Source of the DNA: Pseudocolwellia agarivorans
GTDB lineage: Bacteria; Pseudomonadota; Gammaproteobacteria; Enterobacterales; Alteromonadaceae
NCBI RefSeq assembly: GCF_002000085.1
Contig: NZ_MUZU01000007.1
Span: 124,001-188,000 of the forward strand
Direction: 5' to 3'
Length of the DNA: 64,000 nt
Shown here: in pieces, positions 9,157-18,597 of the stretch
Layout of the letters: each line of letters begins with the position of its first letter
Numbering within the stretch: the stretch's first letter is position 1
Position numbers and translations under genes: made by a program
Notes under the pieces: model-generated
Seen by the model: the letters and a program-made list of their open reading frames with translations, nothing else
What the model was told of the DNA's origin: nothing
The model's database searches: none

Positions 9157-10863
9157 ATGACAATAAAAACTCGCCTGCTGGCAATACTGATTTCAATTAT
9201 CGTATTACTTCTTGGTGGCATTGCTGCAGAAAACATATCAACTCAAAAAAACTCCATTCAAACACAAAACAGTAAGAACCGTTATTTATCGTATTTAATT
9301 GCGGATGAATTTAGACAAACCTCGATGGACCTTACTCGACTATGTCGCTCTTATGTGGCTACGGGAAATAAAGAACACCTAGATGCCTATTGGAATATTG
9401 TAAAATGGCGTAATGGTGATATAGCAAGACCAGATCATGTTGATATAAATTTATATAGAGGTAAAAAGAAAAAACAAAGTGAAATAATGCGCGAGTTAAA
9501 TTTCTCTAGCACTGAATTCGCTTTATTAGATGAAGCAAGTAATAATTCAAACGCTTTAATAGAAACAGAAACTCAAGCTATGGAGTCTATTAAAACAGGA
9601 AAAATAGTTGAAGGCCCATATTCTCCTCTTCCCAACGAAAGTGTCAATAACTTTGCATTACGTATTGTTTTTGATAAAGCTTATCACCAAGAAGTGAATA
9701 AAATAATGGCCCCAGTTGATAAGTTTTTCTTCAATCTCGATAACCGCACATCAAATGAGCTAATTAACTCTCAAAAAGAAGCGTCTTTTTGGTTAAATAT
9801 AAACCTAGTTATTCAACTCATTGTGGCTGGGCTTGTAATAGCATTAATGTTTTATATAAATCATACTTTATTTAAGCCTCTGCAATTCGCTACTTCGGCT
9901 ATGCTAAATATTGGTGAAGGTGATGGTGATTTGAGTAAACGATTGGATGAAGACGGTAACGACGAATTGACCTCATTAGGTCGTGGTTTTAACCTTTTTG
10001 CAAACCATATTCAAAACGTTGTGGTTGAATTACGAGACGCTATTAATGAAATATCAACCTCTTCCGTTCAGTTAAGTTCAACAGTATCGCAAACAGATCA
10101 AGCTATTATCGAACAGAAAAAAGGGATTGAACAGTTACTCCATTTACTCGAAGAAATTTTACCTGCCGTTCAACAAGTTGCAGTTAATGCTTCGCAAGGA
10201 GTAGAACTCGCAAACACATCGAATGAAGCCGCATCAGACGGTTTAAAAGTAGTTGATCAAGCCATGAATAACATCAATCTATTAGATACCGACATTGAAA
10301 ATGCTTCCCATGTTATAGATACATTAGCACTTGATACTGACAACATTGGCTCTGTGCTCGATGTTATACGAGGAATTGCAGATCAAACAAACTTACTCGC
10401 ATTAAATGCAGCTATTGAAGCAGCAAGAGCAGGTGAACAAGGTAGAGGTTTTGCAGTAGTTGCTGATGAAGTTCGTACCCTAGCTCAGCGTACTCAAGAT
10501 TCAACTTCAGAAATTCAAACCATGATTGAAAAACTACAAGTTGGTGCAAAAAAAGCGGTTGAAGTAATGCAAGAAAGTAAAAACCGTACAATAGCTTGTG
10601 TAAACAACACAAAAGAAACAGGAGAGTCGCTAGATAAAATAACCACTTCTGTAGCTTCCATCATGCATGTAAACGCAGAAATTGCTTCCTCAACTGAAAA
10701 GCAAAATGAAACCATTGATGAAATTAAAGCTAATGTAGACAATATTAATCAACAAATTGAGTTCACAGTGCAAGGCTCACAAGAAACAGCACATAACAGC
10801 CAATATACCACTCAATTATCTGAACAAATTAAAACACTCGTTAATCAATTTAAAACATCATAA
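9157..10863 (+). CDS. Methyl-accepting chemotaxis protein
   Basis: This is a transmembrane chemoreceptor: TM1 at about residues 5-22, a periplasmic sensor of about 185 residues, TM2 (about 208-230), a HAMP domain, and the cytoplasmic signalling domain. The conserved hairpin tip ([20 protein letters not shown], then [17 protein letters not shown]) lies near residues 405-445. I chose the ATG at 9157 over the one at 9151 because AAGGA ends at 9150, leaving 6 bp to the later codon and none to the earlier. That gives 568 residues. It would signal to CheA/CheW and bias flagellar rotation. The sensor domain shows no motif that names a ligand. No CheRB pentapeptide tail is visible (it ends VNQFKTS). 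Confidence 0.94.
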   Translation: MTIKTRLLAILISIIVLLLGGIAAENISTQKNSIQTQNSKNRYLSYLIADEFRQTSMDLTRLCRSYVATGNKEHLDAYWNIVKWRNGDIARPDHVDINLYRGKKKKQSEIMRELNFSSTEFALLDEASNNSNALIETETQAMESIKTGKIVEGPYSPLPNESVNNFALRIVFDKAYHQEVNKIMAPVDKFFFNLDNRTSNELINSQKEASFWLNINLVIQLIVAGLVIALMFYINHTLFKPLQFATSAMLNIGEGDGDLSKRLDEDGNDELTSLGRGFNLFANHIQNVVVELRDAINEISTSSVQLSSTVSQTDQAIIEQKKGIEQLLHLLEEILPAVQQVAVNASQGVELANTSNEAASDGLKVVDQAMNNINLLDTDIENASHVIDTLALDTDNIGSVLDVIRGIADQTNLLALNAAIEAARAGEQGRGFAVVADEVRTLAQRTQDSTSEIQTMIEKLQVGAKKAVEVMQESKNRTIACVNNTKETGESLDKITTSVASIMHVNAEIASSTEKQNETIDEIKANVDNINQQIEFTVQGSQETAHNSQYTTQLSEQIKTLVNQFKTS

Positions 10864-10872
10864 AAGGGAAAG

Positions 10873-10909
10873 TGCAGACTATTAACACTACAAATTAAAG
10901 TAGTCTGCA
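10873..10909. repeat. Inverted repeat after the chemoreceptor gene
   Basis: A perfect 9-bp inverted repeat (TGCAGACTA, 10873-10881; TAGTCTGCA, 10901-10909) starts 9 bp after the stop codon. It is a likely 3'-end stem of the chemoreceptor transcript, without a clear T-run. Confidence 0.45.
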
Positions 10910-10941
10910 TATTGATAAATTGCTTAACCAAAGTTCAGGTT

Positions 10942-10970
10942 ACCTATATAAAATGACCTTTTATATAGGT
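10942..10970. terminator. Hairpin between chemoreceptor and GGDEF-EAL genes
   Basis: A perfect 12-bp stem (ACCTATATAAAA, 10942-10953; TTTTATATAGGT, 10959-10970) with a 5-nt loop lies 32 bp before the next gene. It may terminate the upstream transcript or fold in the leader of the downstream one. It is too AT-rich and short of Ts to be a certain terminator. Confidence 0.45.
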
Positions 10971-11002
10971 CTTGATTTTATATATTTAAAAAGGTTAGTT
11001 AT

Positions 11003-13780
11003 TTGAAGCCACGTCAGCAGTCTATCAAACATAATATTCAAAGTGTTGTACTAAGAGCATTAATGCTCTGTTTGCTTTTACTCTTTATTGCGGTTTTAAC
11101 TTTAGAGTACTTGAATACTGATAGAATTTTTCGTCAAAACATTAAAAATATATCGTCATTGGTTGCTAGCTATAGTATTCCTACATTACTGTTTAATGAT
11201 GAAGAAGAAGCCACAAATACATTAAATATTTTAAACATAGACAAAAGGATCATAAAAGCACAAATCAATAAAAAAAACGGTCAAGTACTAGCCGAAAGAA
11301 CATTTATAAAACAAAAAAAACTTCGTGACGCATACATGGTTAAAATTGATATTATCGAAGAAAAGGTAACTTTAGGAACACTTACCTTATGGGTCGATTT
11401 ATCAGATCAACAATTCAATCTTATTAAAATATTTTTTATCTTACTCGTATTAAGCGTATTAAGCTTATTCATAGCCTACCTTTTAAGTAAACGACTTCCC
11501 TCGCCTATTACCGTTGCTATATCCAATGTTGTTCATGTATTTAAAGAAATAAGACAAACACAAAATTTTAACCGCAGAGTAGAAAGCTCTAACATAAGTG
11601 AAATGGACACCATTGTTAATGGCTTAAATTCCATGTTAGAGCAATTAGAAAATAGAGAATATGAACTTCAACGTAACAAAGAGAAGTTAGAAATAGCGTT
11701 AAAAAGCAGTGGCGAAGGGATATGGGAGTTTGATCCTAGATTAAGTATTATTACGAGTGATTATACAACTCAAGCCATAATTCAACAGACTAAAGATATT
11801 ACCATTCCTTTTAACAACTCACTCAATGATGATCAAAGCCACTATATAACCTGGTTAAAACGTTTTGATCGTAAAGATAGATCTAAAATTTTTCACAACA
11901 TTAAAGAACTGCTATTAGCAAATATCAAAGGCTTTAAAATAGAATGTAGAATTAAATGTACCGAAAACTCATTTCGATGGGTCAATATACATGGGTTGTT
12001 ATCCTACGATCAGGTAGGCCATCCGACCAGTATTATCGGTACTATAGTTGATATACATGAACAAAGAAAAGCCGCCCAAGAAAACGAGTTACTTTCTGCA
12101 ATCTTTCAAAAAACTCAAGACCCTGTTGTCGTTATTGATTCAAGTTTTATTATTCAAGCGGCCAACAACGCTTTTAGTCAACATACCAATATTAAACCTC
12201 ACGGCAAACACTTAGAGCAATTTTTTGATAAAAAATACCATGACCGATATTTTTTTGATCACATCAAAAACTCAATATTGAAAAAACACAATTGGGAAGG
12301 TGAACTACGTTTCTTAACAGCGAATAAAGAAGAGCCTCCCATGTGGCTGTCGCTTATTCCTGTTAGCAAAGGGAAAAACATAAACTATCTTGGCACCTTT
12401 TCACAGCTATCTCAACGCCAAAGTATAGAAGATGAACTACGATATTTAGCTCACTACGATAGCTTAACAGACTTACCCAATAGACGAATGTTTAACGATC
12501 GTTTAAACCAGTGTTTAAAAGCGTCTAAACGAAACAAATACAATTTCGCTATTGTTTTTATTGATGTAGACGACTTTAAAAACATTAATGATACCTTAGG
12601 ACATAAAGTAGGAGATGAAGTCTTAATTTCATTTGCCAAAGGATTAACCCTTCCACTGAGAAATATTGATACTGTTGCCCGACTAGGTGGAGACGAATTT
12701 ATTGTTCTACTAGAACAATGCGGTACTAGAAAAGAAGTAGCAGCAGTAACCGAACGTTTATTTGAAGAAGTTTCAAAGCCACTATTAATAGAAAATCATA
12801 AGCTGCTCCCTTCATCAAGTATTGGTATTGCTTATTACCCTGACGATGGTTTAACGGCTGAAGAGCTGATGACTAACGCAGATCTTGCTATGTACCGAGC
12901 TAAAAAAGACAAAAAAACACCTTACCTATTTTTTAAAAGTGAGTGGGGAAAAATAGCAGATCGTCAATCAAAATTGAGGTATGCACTTGCCACCGCGATT
13001 GAAAATAATGAGTTATATATTACCTTACAGCCTAAATTTGATATCAAAACATTACATATAGAATCTGCAGAAGCTCTTATACGATGGGAACATCCACAAC
13101 ATGGTTTTATTTCGCCTGTAGAGTTTATTCCTTTAGCCGAAGATAGCGGCTTAATTGAAGAAATTGGTAATTGGGTTTTACATCAAGTAGCAGCAACCTT
13201 AGAGCGTTGGAAAGATACCAATTTAGCTCATATAAATATTGCCGTTAACGTTTCAGCCGTTCAATTTGATGAAGATAAATTGTTAAAAGAATTAAAGATT
13301 TTAACGAATTGCTATAATTTTCCTATTGAAAAGTTAGAGCTAGAATTAACAGAATCAATTTTATTAAAATCAGAATCTAAAGCCACAGAAATCCTTAATC
13401 AAATAAAAGAAATGGGATTTTTAATGTCTATTGATGACTTTGGCACTGGTTATTCATCACTTCAATATTTAAGTAAATTCCCTGTACAAGCACTGAAAAT
13501 AGATCGTAGCTTTATTAATAATTTTGAAAGCGACCTTCGTAATGAAACCATAGTAAAAGCAATAATAGCTATGGCACAAGGTTTAGGAATGAAAGTTATT
13601 GCCGAAGGTATAGAAACACATAATCAGTTAGAACTCCTTGCCACAATGGGAACTGACATAGGGCAAGGTTACTGGTGCTCAAAACCCATTAGAATCCCAG
13701 AATTTGAATTATTTATTCACGAATGGTTCACAAAAACATCCAATAGTAATGATAAAAAGGAAACTTTAGATAATGAATAA
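11003..13780 (+). CDS. HAMP-PAS-GGDEF-EAL c-di-GMP enzyme (YfiN-like sensor layout)
   Basis: This is a 925-residue inner-membrane protein: TM1 (about 16-38), a periplasmic sensor like that of YfiN/CHASE8 proteins, TM2 (about 143-163), HAMP, two PAS-like domains, GGDEF (RLGGDEF, 562-566) and EAL (EALIRW, 690-692). The GGDEF site is intact and has an inhibitory-site RNID five residues before it. The EAL domain keeps NVSAVQ, ELTES, DDFGTG, KID, AEG and QGY, so both making and breaking c-di-GMP look possible. The start is TTG, supported by AAGG 8 bp upstream. The next gene overlaps its end by 8 bp. The third gene is YfiR-like, so periplasmic repression of this protein is inferred. Confidence 0.9.
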   Translation: MKPRQQSIKHNIQSVVLRALMLCLLLLFIAVLTLEYLNTDRIFRQNIKNISSLVASYSIPTLLFNDEEEATNTLNILNIDKRIIKAQINKKNGQVLAERTFIKQKKLRDAYMVKIDIIEEKVTLGTLTLWVDLSDQQFNLIKIFFILLVLSVLSLFIAYLLSKRLPSPITVAISNVVHVFKEIRQTQNFNRRVESSNISEMDTIVNGLNSMLEQLENREYELQRNKEKLEIALKSSGEGIWEFDPRLSIITSDYTTQAIIQQTKDITIPFNNSLNDDQSHYITWLKRFDRKDRSKIFHNIKELLLANIKGFKIECRIKCTENSFRWVNIHGLLSYDQVGHPTSIIGTIVDIHEQRKAAQENELLSAIFQKTQDPVVVIDSSFIIQAANNAFSQHTNIKPHGKHLEQFFDKKYHDRYFFDHIKNSILKKHNWEGELRFLTANKEEPPMWLSLIPVSKGKNINYLGTFSQLSQRQSIEDELRYLAHYDSLTDLPNRRMFNDRLNQCLKASKRNKYNFAIVFIDVDDFKNINDTLGHKVGDEVLISFAKGLTLPLRNIDTVARLGGDEFIVLLEQCGTRKEVAAVTERLFEEVSKPLLIENHKLLPSSSIGIAYYPDDGLTAEELMTNADLAMYRAKKDKKTPYLFFKSEWGKIADRQSKLRYALATAIENNELYITLQPKFDIKTLHIESAEALIRWEHPQHGFISPVEFIPLAEDSGLIEEIGNWVLHQVAATLERWKDTNLAHINIAVNVSAVQFDEDKLLKELKILTNCYNFPIEKLELELTESILLKSESKATEILNQIKEMGFLMSIDDFGTGYSSLQYLSKFPVQALKIDRSFINNFESDLRNETIVKAIIAMAQGLGMKVIAEGIETHNQLELLATMGTDIGQGYWCSKPIRIPEFELFIHEWFTKTSNSNDKKETLDNE

Positions 13781-14783
13781 ACATCTATCCTTATTTTTGT
13801 GTCTACTCTTCCTTCTTATTTCAAACCCAATTAAAGCACAAGATTTAACCTCTCTTTCACTAGAAGAGTTAGGCGAAATAGATGTATTTCCAGGGACAGT
13901 TTTAGATACTCATATTCATCAAAAAAATGACATGATGTTCGCGTTATATCAAAGTTACTCAGAAATGGACTCTTTAGGTCGTGAGACAAAAAACATATCA
14001 ATAAACGATACATTATCTCAGTACATGGTATCGCCCACTCACATGTCAATGAGAATGACAATGTTCCATGCTATGTATGCCTATTCAGATAATTTAACTT
14101 TTGCTTTTATGACTCATTTCATGGATATGTCGATGAAACATGTAACGAGAATGAAACAAGAGTTCACCACTCAGTCTCAGGGCATTGGCGATAGTGCCAT
14201 TACATTAAATTATTTATTCAACGAAAGTCATAACGGAAAAAATCATTGGATAATGCATACCTCATTCATCATTCCTACAGGTAGTATTGATGAAAAAGGA
14301 ACAACACCTTTAGGTTACGTACAGTTACCTTATGCCATGCAATTAGGCCAAGGAAGTTATCAATTAAAGCTAGGGATGGACTACACTTTAAGCCAACAGA
14401 ACTATATTGTAAGTGCTAATTTTTTCGCTCAATCTCCTATAAATACCAACGAAGCCAATTATAAAGTTGGAGATAGTTTTTCAGCAAACCTAACTTACCT
14501 TTATTCTTTAACCAATATTATGAGTTTAGACGCACATATTAATTATATGTGGCAAAACAGCATAAGTGGCTTTGATGAACGCTTAAATTCAAACATAGTT
14601 CCCACCGCTAACACCAATAATTACGGCGGTAAAAATTTAAATATTAATGTAGGGGTATCATGGTTATTACCATATCGAAACAAAATTTCAGTGTCTTATG
14701 TAAAACCTATTTGGCAAAATATACGAGGCATTCAATTACAAAAAAATGAACAAATCAATTTAAGTTGGGAGATAACATTATGA
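13773..14783 (+). CDS. Secreted Met-rich outer-membrane beta-barrel protein
   Basis: This 336-residue protein has a signal peptide ending near IKA-Q (residue 22). A short stretch resembling the N-terminus of TonB-receptor plugs (LTSLSLEELGEIDV) follows, then alternating hydrophobic strands to the end (final residues LSWEITL, typical of a barrel). Residues about 50-130 are unusually rich in methionine, with runs such as HMSMRMTM and MDMSMKHVTRM. It overlaps the GGDEF-EAL gene by 8 bp and the YfiR gene by 4 bp, so the three are translationally coupled. It resembles the transporter-like barrels of the MetA/phenol-degradation group seen near YfiR proteins. Its job could be analogous to the outer-membrane partner YfiB, but it is not homologous to it. 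Function unknown. Confidence 0.65.
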   Translation: MNKHLSLFLCLLFLLISNPIKAQDLTSLSLEELGEIDVFPGTVLDTHIHQKNDMMFALYQSYSEMDSLGRETKNISINDTLSQYMVSPTHMSMRMTMFHAMYAYSDNLTFAFMTHFMDMSMKHVTRMKQEFTTQSQGIGDSAITLNYLFNESHNGKNHWIMHTSFIIPTGSIDEKGTTPLGYVQLPYAMQLGQGSYQLKLGMDYTLSQQNYIVSANFFAQSPINTNEANYKVGDSFSANLTYLYSLTNIMSLDAHINYMWQNSISGFDERLNSNIVPTANTNNYGGKNLNINVGVSWLLPYRNKISVSYVKPIWQNIRGIQLQKNEQINLSWEITL

Positions 14784-15301
14784 GAATAAAAATATTCTTC
14801 TTACTGTTTATTAACTCTCTTTTATTTAGTTCTACTTTATATGCTAATAATGAACAAGCCTACCAAGTGAAAGCCGCATACCTTTATCAGTTTTTTAAAT
14901 ATACAAATTGGTCAAATAAAAATGAAGCAAACACCATTGGAGTTTTCGCTGAAAAAGATATTCAAAAATATTTTACATTAATTGAAGAATCGTATTTTTT
15001 AAAAAATAAAATAACAATATATTCTATCAATAACATAGAAGACGCATTGAAGTGTTGCGATATGATCTACTTTGGCCCCAATACAGAGCTAAAACTTCAA
15101 CAACTGACCCAAACTAAACTTAGCGGTGTCGTTATTGTTGCAGATGACTCATTAACTAATGGTCATTTAGCTATGATCCAACTTCATAAAAAAGGCACTA
15201 AACTAAAATTTATTGTTAATAGCTATAACACTCTTTCTCAAAATATTGAGTTAAGCTCTCGTTTATTAAGAGTTGCAATAAAAATAAATACTGACGTTTA
15301 A
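14780..15301 (+). CDS. YfiR-like periplasmic protein (DUF4154)
   Basis: This is a 173-residue protein with a signal peptide (about 22 residues, ending LYA). The mature part matches the YfiR/HmsC-type fold, with YQVKAAYLYQFFKYTNW, a central IYFGPN, VVIVAD and a C-terminal SSRLLRVA. In Pseudomonas YfiR keeps the diguanylate cyclase YfiN silent from the periplasm. The start is the ATG at 14780, with GGGAGA 7 bp upstream, overlapping the stop of the barrel gene as ATGA. The TTG at 14765 is a worse choice. Being last in the operon with a HAMP-GGDEF-EAL protein strongly suggests it senses envelope or redox state and controls that enzyme. Two cysteines in a row (KCCD) are visible. Confidence 0.85.
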   Translation: MRIKIFFLLFINSLLFSSTLYANNEQAYQVKAAYLYQFFKYTNWSNKNEANTIGVFAEKDIQKYFTLIEESYFLKNKITIYSINNIEDALKCCDMIYFGPNTELKLQQLTQTKLSGVVIVADDSLTNGHLAMIQLHKKGTKLKFIVNSYNTLSQNIELSSRLLRVAIKINTDV

Positions 15302-15486
15302 TAGTAGACTCGTTTAGGAACGAGCTATATTCAACCCACATCATTTAAATTATCGATATTTGGCTCTGCATTAAAAAACAATAAATAAACAAAATTATGA
15401 TACTTTTTATATTTAAATATGCATTTTTAAAAGCGAAGCGGTGTTATATTAAGAATGAATATAAAAATAAATCATAAGGTACCTAT

Positions 15487-18030
15487 ATGCTATTTAATAA
15501 AAAGAGAGTTTTCTCAACACTACTCATAGTATTCTTTTACAGCATAACAATTCAGGCAAAATCAATTGAAGACTTCAATTTCAACTGGAAATTTAGTTTA
15601 GAAAAACAACAAGCTGCACATCAATATACTTTTGATGACAGCACATGGCAGCCCGTAACGTTACCACACGACTGGGCCGTTGCATTACCCTACACTAATG
15701 AAAATGCAGCAGCGAGCACAGGCTTTAAAGCAGGTGGTATTGGCTGGTACCGTAAAACATTCAGCTTACCTAAATCTGACAAAAATAAAAAAATATGGGT
15801 TGAGTTTGATGGTATTTATAACAACTCAGCTATATGGTTAAATGGTCACTATATTGGAGGTAGACCTTATGGTTATTCAAGCTTTCAAGTAGATTTATCC
15901 CAATACGCCAACTACGGTGACAACACTAACGTTATTACCGTAAAAGTAGATCGCACAGCATACGCAGATTCAAGATGGTACACTGGCTCAGGTATATACA
16001 GAAATGTACGTCTAGTTAAAACAGAACCCGTATATATCCCACAATGGGGTATTCAAGTTACAACTCCAGATGTTTCCTCTAAAACAGCAAAAGTGAATAT
16101 AAATACCCAGATTATTGCGCAAAAATATCAAGGCGAAAAGGCTAAACTAAAAATAGAATTATTCGACCAAGAAGGTAAAAAAGTCGCTCAAGATAAAGAG
16201 TCGTTTGATCTAAGCCATGAAAATAAAGTCACTCAAACCCTAACAGTAAAAAAACCGCAGTTATGGTCGTTAGAAACACCTCATTTATACACCGCTAAAG
16301 CAACGATTTACGTAGATGGCGATAAAACAGAATCAGATACAACCACCTTTGGTATTAGAACCATTAAGTTTGATAGTAATAAAGGATTTTTCTTAAATGG
16401 TGTTAATACAAAAATTAAAGGGGTTAATTTACATCACGATGGTGGTGCAGTCGGTACAGCTGTTCATAAATCAATATGGTATTCTCGTTTAACTAAACTA
16501 AAAAGCGTTGGTGTAAATGCTTTACGTTTATCACATAACCCCCATAACCCAGGCTTACTCGAGTTAGCCGATGAAATGGGTTTTTTAGTTAATGCTGAAG
16601 CTTTTGATGACTGGGACCGCGCAAAAACTAAAAACAAAATATCAATGGGCGACAATAAAGCCAGTGGTGCTTCAGTAGTATCTTACAACATTCATTTTAA
16701 CCAATGGGCCGAACGAGATTTAAAAGACATGATCCGTCGTGACTTTAATCACCCTTCTATATTTATGTGGAGTATAGGTAACGAAATAGAATGGACCTAC
16801 ACTTACTATCCTAAAGCAGCTTCATATGCTGAAGATGGAACAGATTACTACACTGAAGCAGCCGACTTTAACCCTGAACGTATACGTAAAAAACTCAAGG
16901 AACATAACCCTGATAAAATAGACAACCTTCCAATTGTGGCAAAAATGCTCTCTGACTTTGTTAAAGAAGTTGATACAACTCGCCCAGTTACAGCAGGCTT
17001 AGTGCAACCATCAGTCGGTTTTGCATCTGGTTATACTGATACTCTTGATCTTGTAGGTTTTAACTATCGTGCACCATCATACGAAGCAGCACATAAAATG
17101 TACCCTAATAAAGTTATATACGGTTCTGAAAATTGGGGAGCATGGCGCGAATGGAGAGACGTAAAAGACAAAGATTATGTTGCTGGTATATTTATTTGGA
17201 CAGGCTTTGCTTACAAAGGTGAAGGTGGCCCTTTACCAAGAATGGGGTTAGAAATATCACTATTCGACTATATAGGTAACAAAACACCTAGAGGTCATTT
17301 TTTTGAAACCATTTGGGTTGATAAACCAAAAACATACTTAGGTACAACACCAGCTAAAATATCTGAATTTTCATATACTAACGATAAAGGTTGGATCTTT
17401 AAAAAACGTAAAGCGCCAGCTAATGTTTGGCAAGAGCTTCGTCGCTGGGAATGGTTCGACATTTATGAAATGTGGAAATACCAAACGAATGAAAACATTG
17501 TTGTACAAAGTTATACCAATACAGAATCAGCTGAATTATTTTTAAACGGTAAATCGCTTGGCCGTAAACAACTTAAAGACTTCGACGATCAAATCATCAA
17601 ATGGATGGTCCCCTACCAAGCTGGTGAGTTAAAAGTTATTGGCTATAACAGCGGTAAAGCGGTAACTCAAAGCATATTAAATACTCATGGTAAGCTGGCT
17701 TCCATCAAACTTAACACCGAGAAACAACACTTAACGGCAGATCAATACGATACAACTTACGTTCATGCTACGTTATTAGATAAAAATGGTAACCTATTGT
17801 CTGATGCAGAAATGGATATAAAGTTTACAGTTGAGGGCTACGCAAAAATCGCTGCTATTGATAACGGTTGGGAAAATAACATTCAAGATGTTTTAACAGA
17901 CCATGTTATTACCCATAAAGGTAAAGCCGCCATTCTTTTACAGGCGCAAGACAAAGCAAGCCAAGTAAAAGTATATGCAACGATTAATGGCATAAAATCT
18001 AAGCCCATTTTAATTAATGTGCAAAAATAA
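15487..18030 (+). CDS. GH2 family glycosidase (beta-galactosidase-like), secreted
   Basis: This is an 847-residue protein with a signal peptide (about 24 residues, ending IQA-K). A GH2 sugar-binding domain follows (GWYRKTF, WLNGHYIGGRPYGYSSF), then an Ig-like domain and a TIM barrel. The acid/base glutamate is E433 in MWSIGNEIEW and the likely nucleophile is E548 in GSENWGAW. A DUF4982-like domain and a last Ig-like domain end the protein. This domain set is common in bacterial GH2 enzymes that act on galactosides of algal or plant glycans; exo-beta-galactosidase is the first guess. It is a single transcription unit by spacing. Location may be periplasmic. Glucuronidase or mannosidase activity cannot be ruled out by sequence alone. 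Confidence 0.88.
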   Translation: MLFNKKRVFSTLLIVFFYSITIQAKSIEDFNFNWKFSLEKQQAAHQYTFDDSTWQPVTLPHDWAVALPYTNENAAASTGFKAGGIGWYRKTFSLPKSDKNKKIWVEFDGIYNNSAIWLNGHYIGGRPYGYSSFQVDLSQYANYGDNTNVITVKVDRTAYADSRWYTGSGIYRNVRLVKTEPVYIPQWGIQVTTPDVSSKTAKVNINTQIIAQKYQGEKAKLKIELFDQEGKKVAQDKESFDLSHENKVTQTLTVKKPQLWSLETPHLYTAKATIYVDGDKTESDTTTFGIRTIKFDSNKGFFLNGVNTKIKGVNLHHDGGAVGTAVHKSIWYSRLTKLKSVGVNALRLSHNPHNPGLLELADEMGFLVNAEAFDDWDRAKTKNKISMGDNKASGASVVSYNIHFNQWAERDLKDMIRRDFNHPSIFMWSIGNEIEWTYTYYPKAASYAEDGTDYYTEAADFNPERIRKKLKEHNPDKIDNLPIVAKMLSDFVKEVDTTRPVTAGLVQPSVGFASGYTDTLDLVGFNYRAPSYEAAHKMYPNKVIYGSENWGAWREWRDVKDKDYVAGIFIWTGFAYKGEGGPLPRMGLEISLFDYIGNKTPRGHFFETIWVDKPKTYLGTTPAKISEFSYTNDKGWIFKKRKAPANVWQELRRWEWFDIYEMWKYQTNENIVVQSYTNTESAELFLNGKSLGRKQLKDFDDQIIKWMVPYQAGELKVIGYNSGKAVTQSILNTHGKLASIKLNTEKQHLTADQYDTTYVHATLLDKNGNLLSDAEMDIKFTVEGYAKIAAIDNGWENNIQDVLTDHVITHKGKAAILLQAQDKASQVKVYATINGIKSKPILINVQK

Positions 18031-18034
18031 TATC

Positions 18035-18394
18035 TATACCCGTTATCATTCAAGATGCAGGTTTCAGTGGGAACTAAAAACAATTTAGGCACAGATTTCA
18101 TGTTCCAGACGAAATCTAAGTACATACATCCATGTATGCAAGGCATTAAATTTACGTCATGGTTATTCTCGGTAACTGCTCCTGCGTTACCCTAATGTCC
18201 TACATCCGTGTAGGAACCTTACTAAAGTTAATAAGCCCCATAAATTGTTTTTAGACCCATCGGAGAAGCGCTTGAGCAAAATCACTTCTTCGTTAATGCT
18301 TTTTATAAGGGAACGACCATTATTGCAAAGCATTGCCTTGAATTGATATCGCTCAAGTGCTCTGAAATACGCATCTTGATTGGTAACGGGTATA
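18035..18394. mobile_element. MITE-like non-coding element with 24-bp terminal inverted repeats
   Basis: The ends at 18035-18058 and 18371-18394 are inverted repeats matching at 22 of 24 positions (TATACCCGTTA..CA.TCAAGATGC). The 360-bp interior has no credible gene but is structured: a TACATCCATGTA palindrome, a CCTACATCCGTGTAGG hairpin, and an 11-bp imperfect inverted repeat (18267-18277 with 18351-18361). It begins 4 bp after the GH2 stop. Size, ends and lack of a gene fit a miniature inverted-repeat element mobilised in trans. A clear target duplication is not visible beyond a possible TA. Only one copy is in the window. Confidence 0.7.
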
Positions 18395-18430
18395 TACTTA
18401 GTTTTTCTTCAAAAGAAAAGTAAAACGATA

Positions 18431-18467
18431 AAAAACCTACTTTAGCTAATTTAAAGTAGGTTTTTTT
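18431..18467 (+). terminator. Rho-independent terminator downstream of GH2/MITE
   Basis: A stem CCTACTTTA (18436-18444) with TAAAGTAGG (18452-18460), extended by A5/T5 pairs, a 7-nt loop and a run of seven Ts. It probably ends the GH2 transcript, now separated from the gene by the MITE-like element. Confidence 0.8.
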
Positions 18468-18597
18468 AATGGCGTTACCCAAGAAAATATAAAGTATATT
18501 CGTGAAATTTTACAAAATAATATAAACTCCTCCCTCTTTTTTGTTATTTCTGCTTAATCGCTTAGTAAATTACAATTTACTTGTAAGGTTTTCTGCT

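Noticed and set aside
17883-18146. A minus-strand open frame of 87 codons across the GH2 end and the repeat element
   Set aside because: Half is the antisense of GH2 and half is non-coding element sequence; no transposase features.
18035-18394. Insertion-sequence remnant with a transposase
   Set aside because: No frame inside the element is long or protein-like; a non-autonomous element fits better.
18541-18597. TTG start for the beta-lactamase-fold gene
   Set aside because: It would place 19 extra residues before a good signal peptide; the ATG at 18598 has TAAGG upstream.
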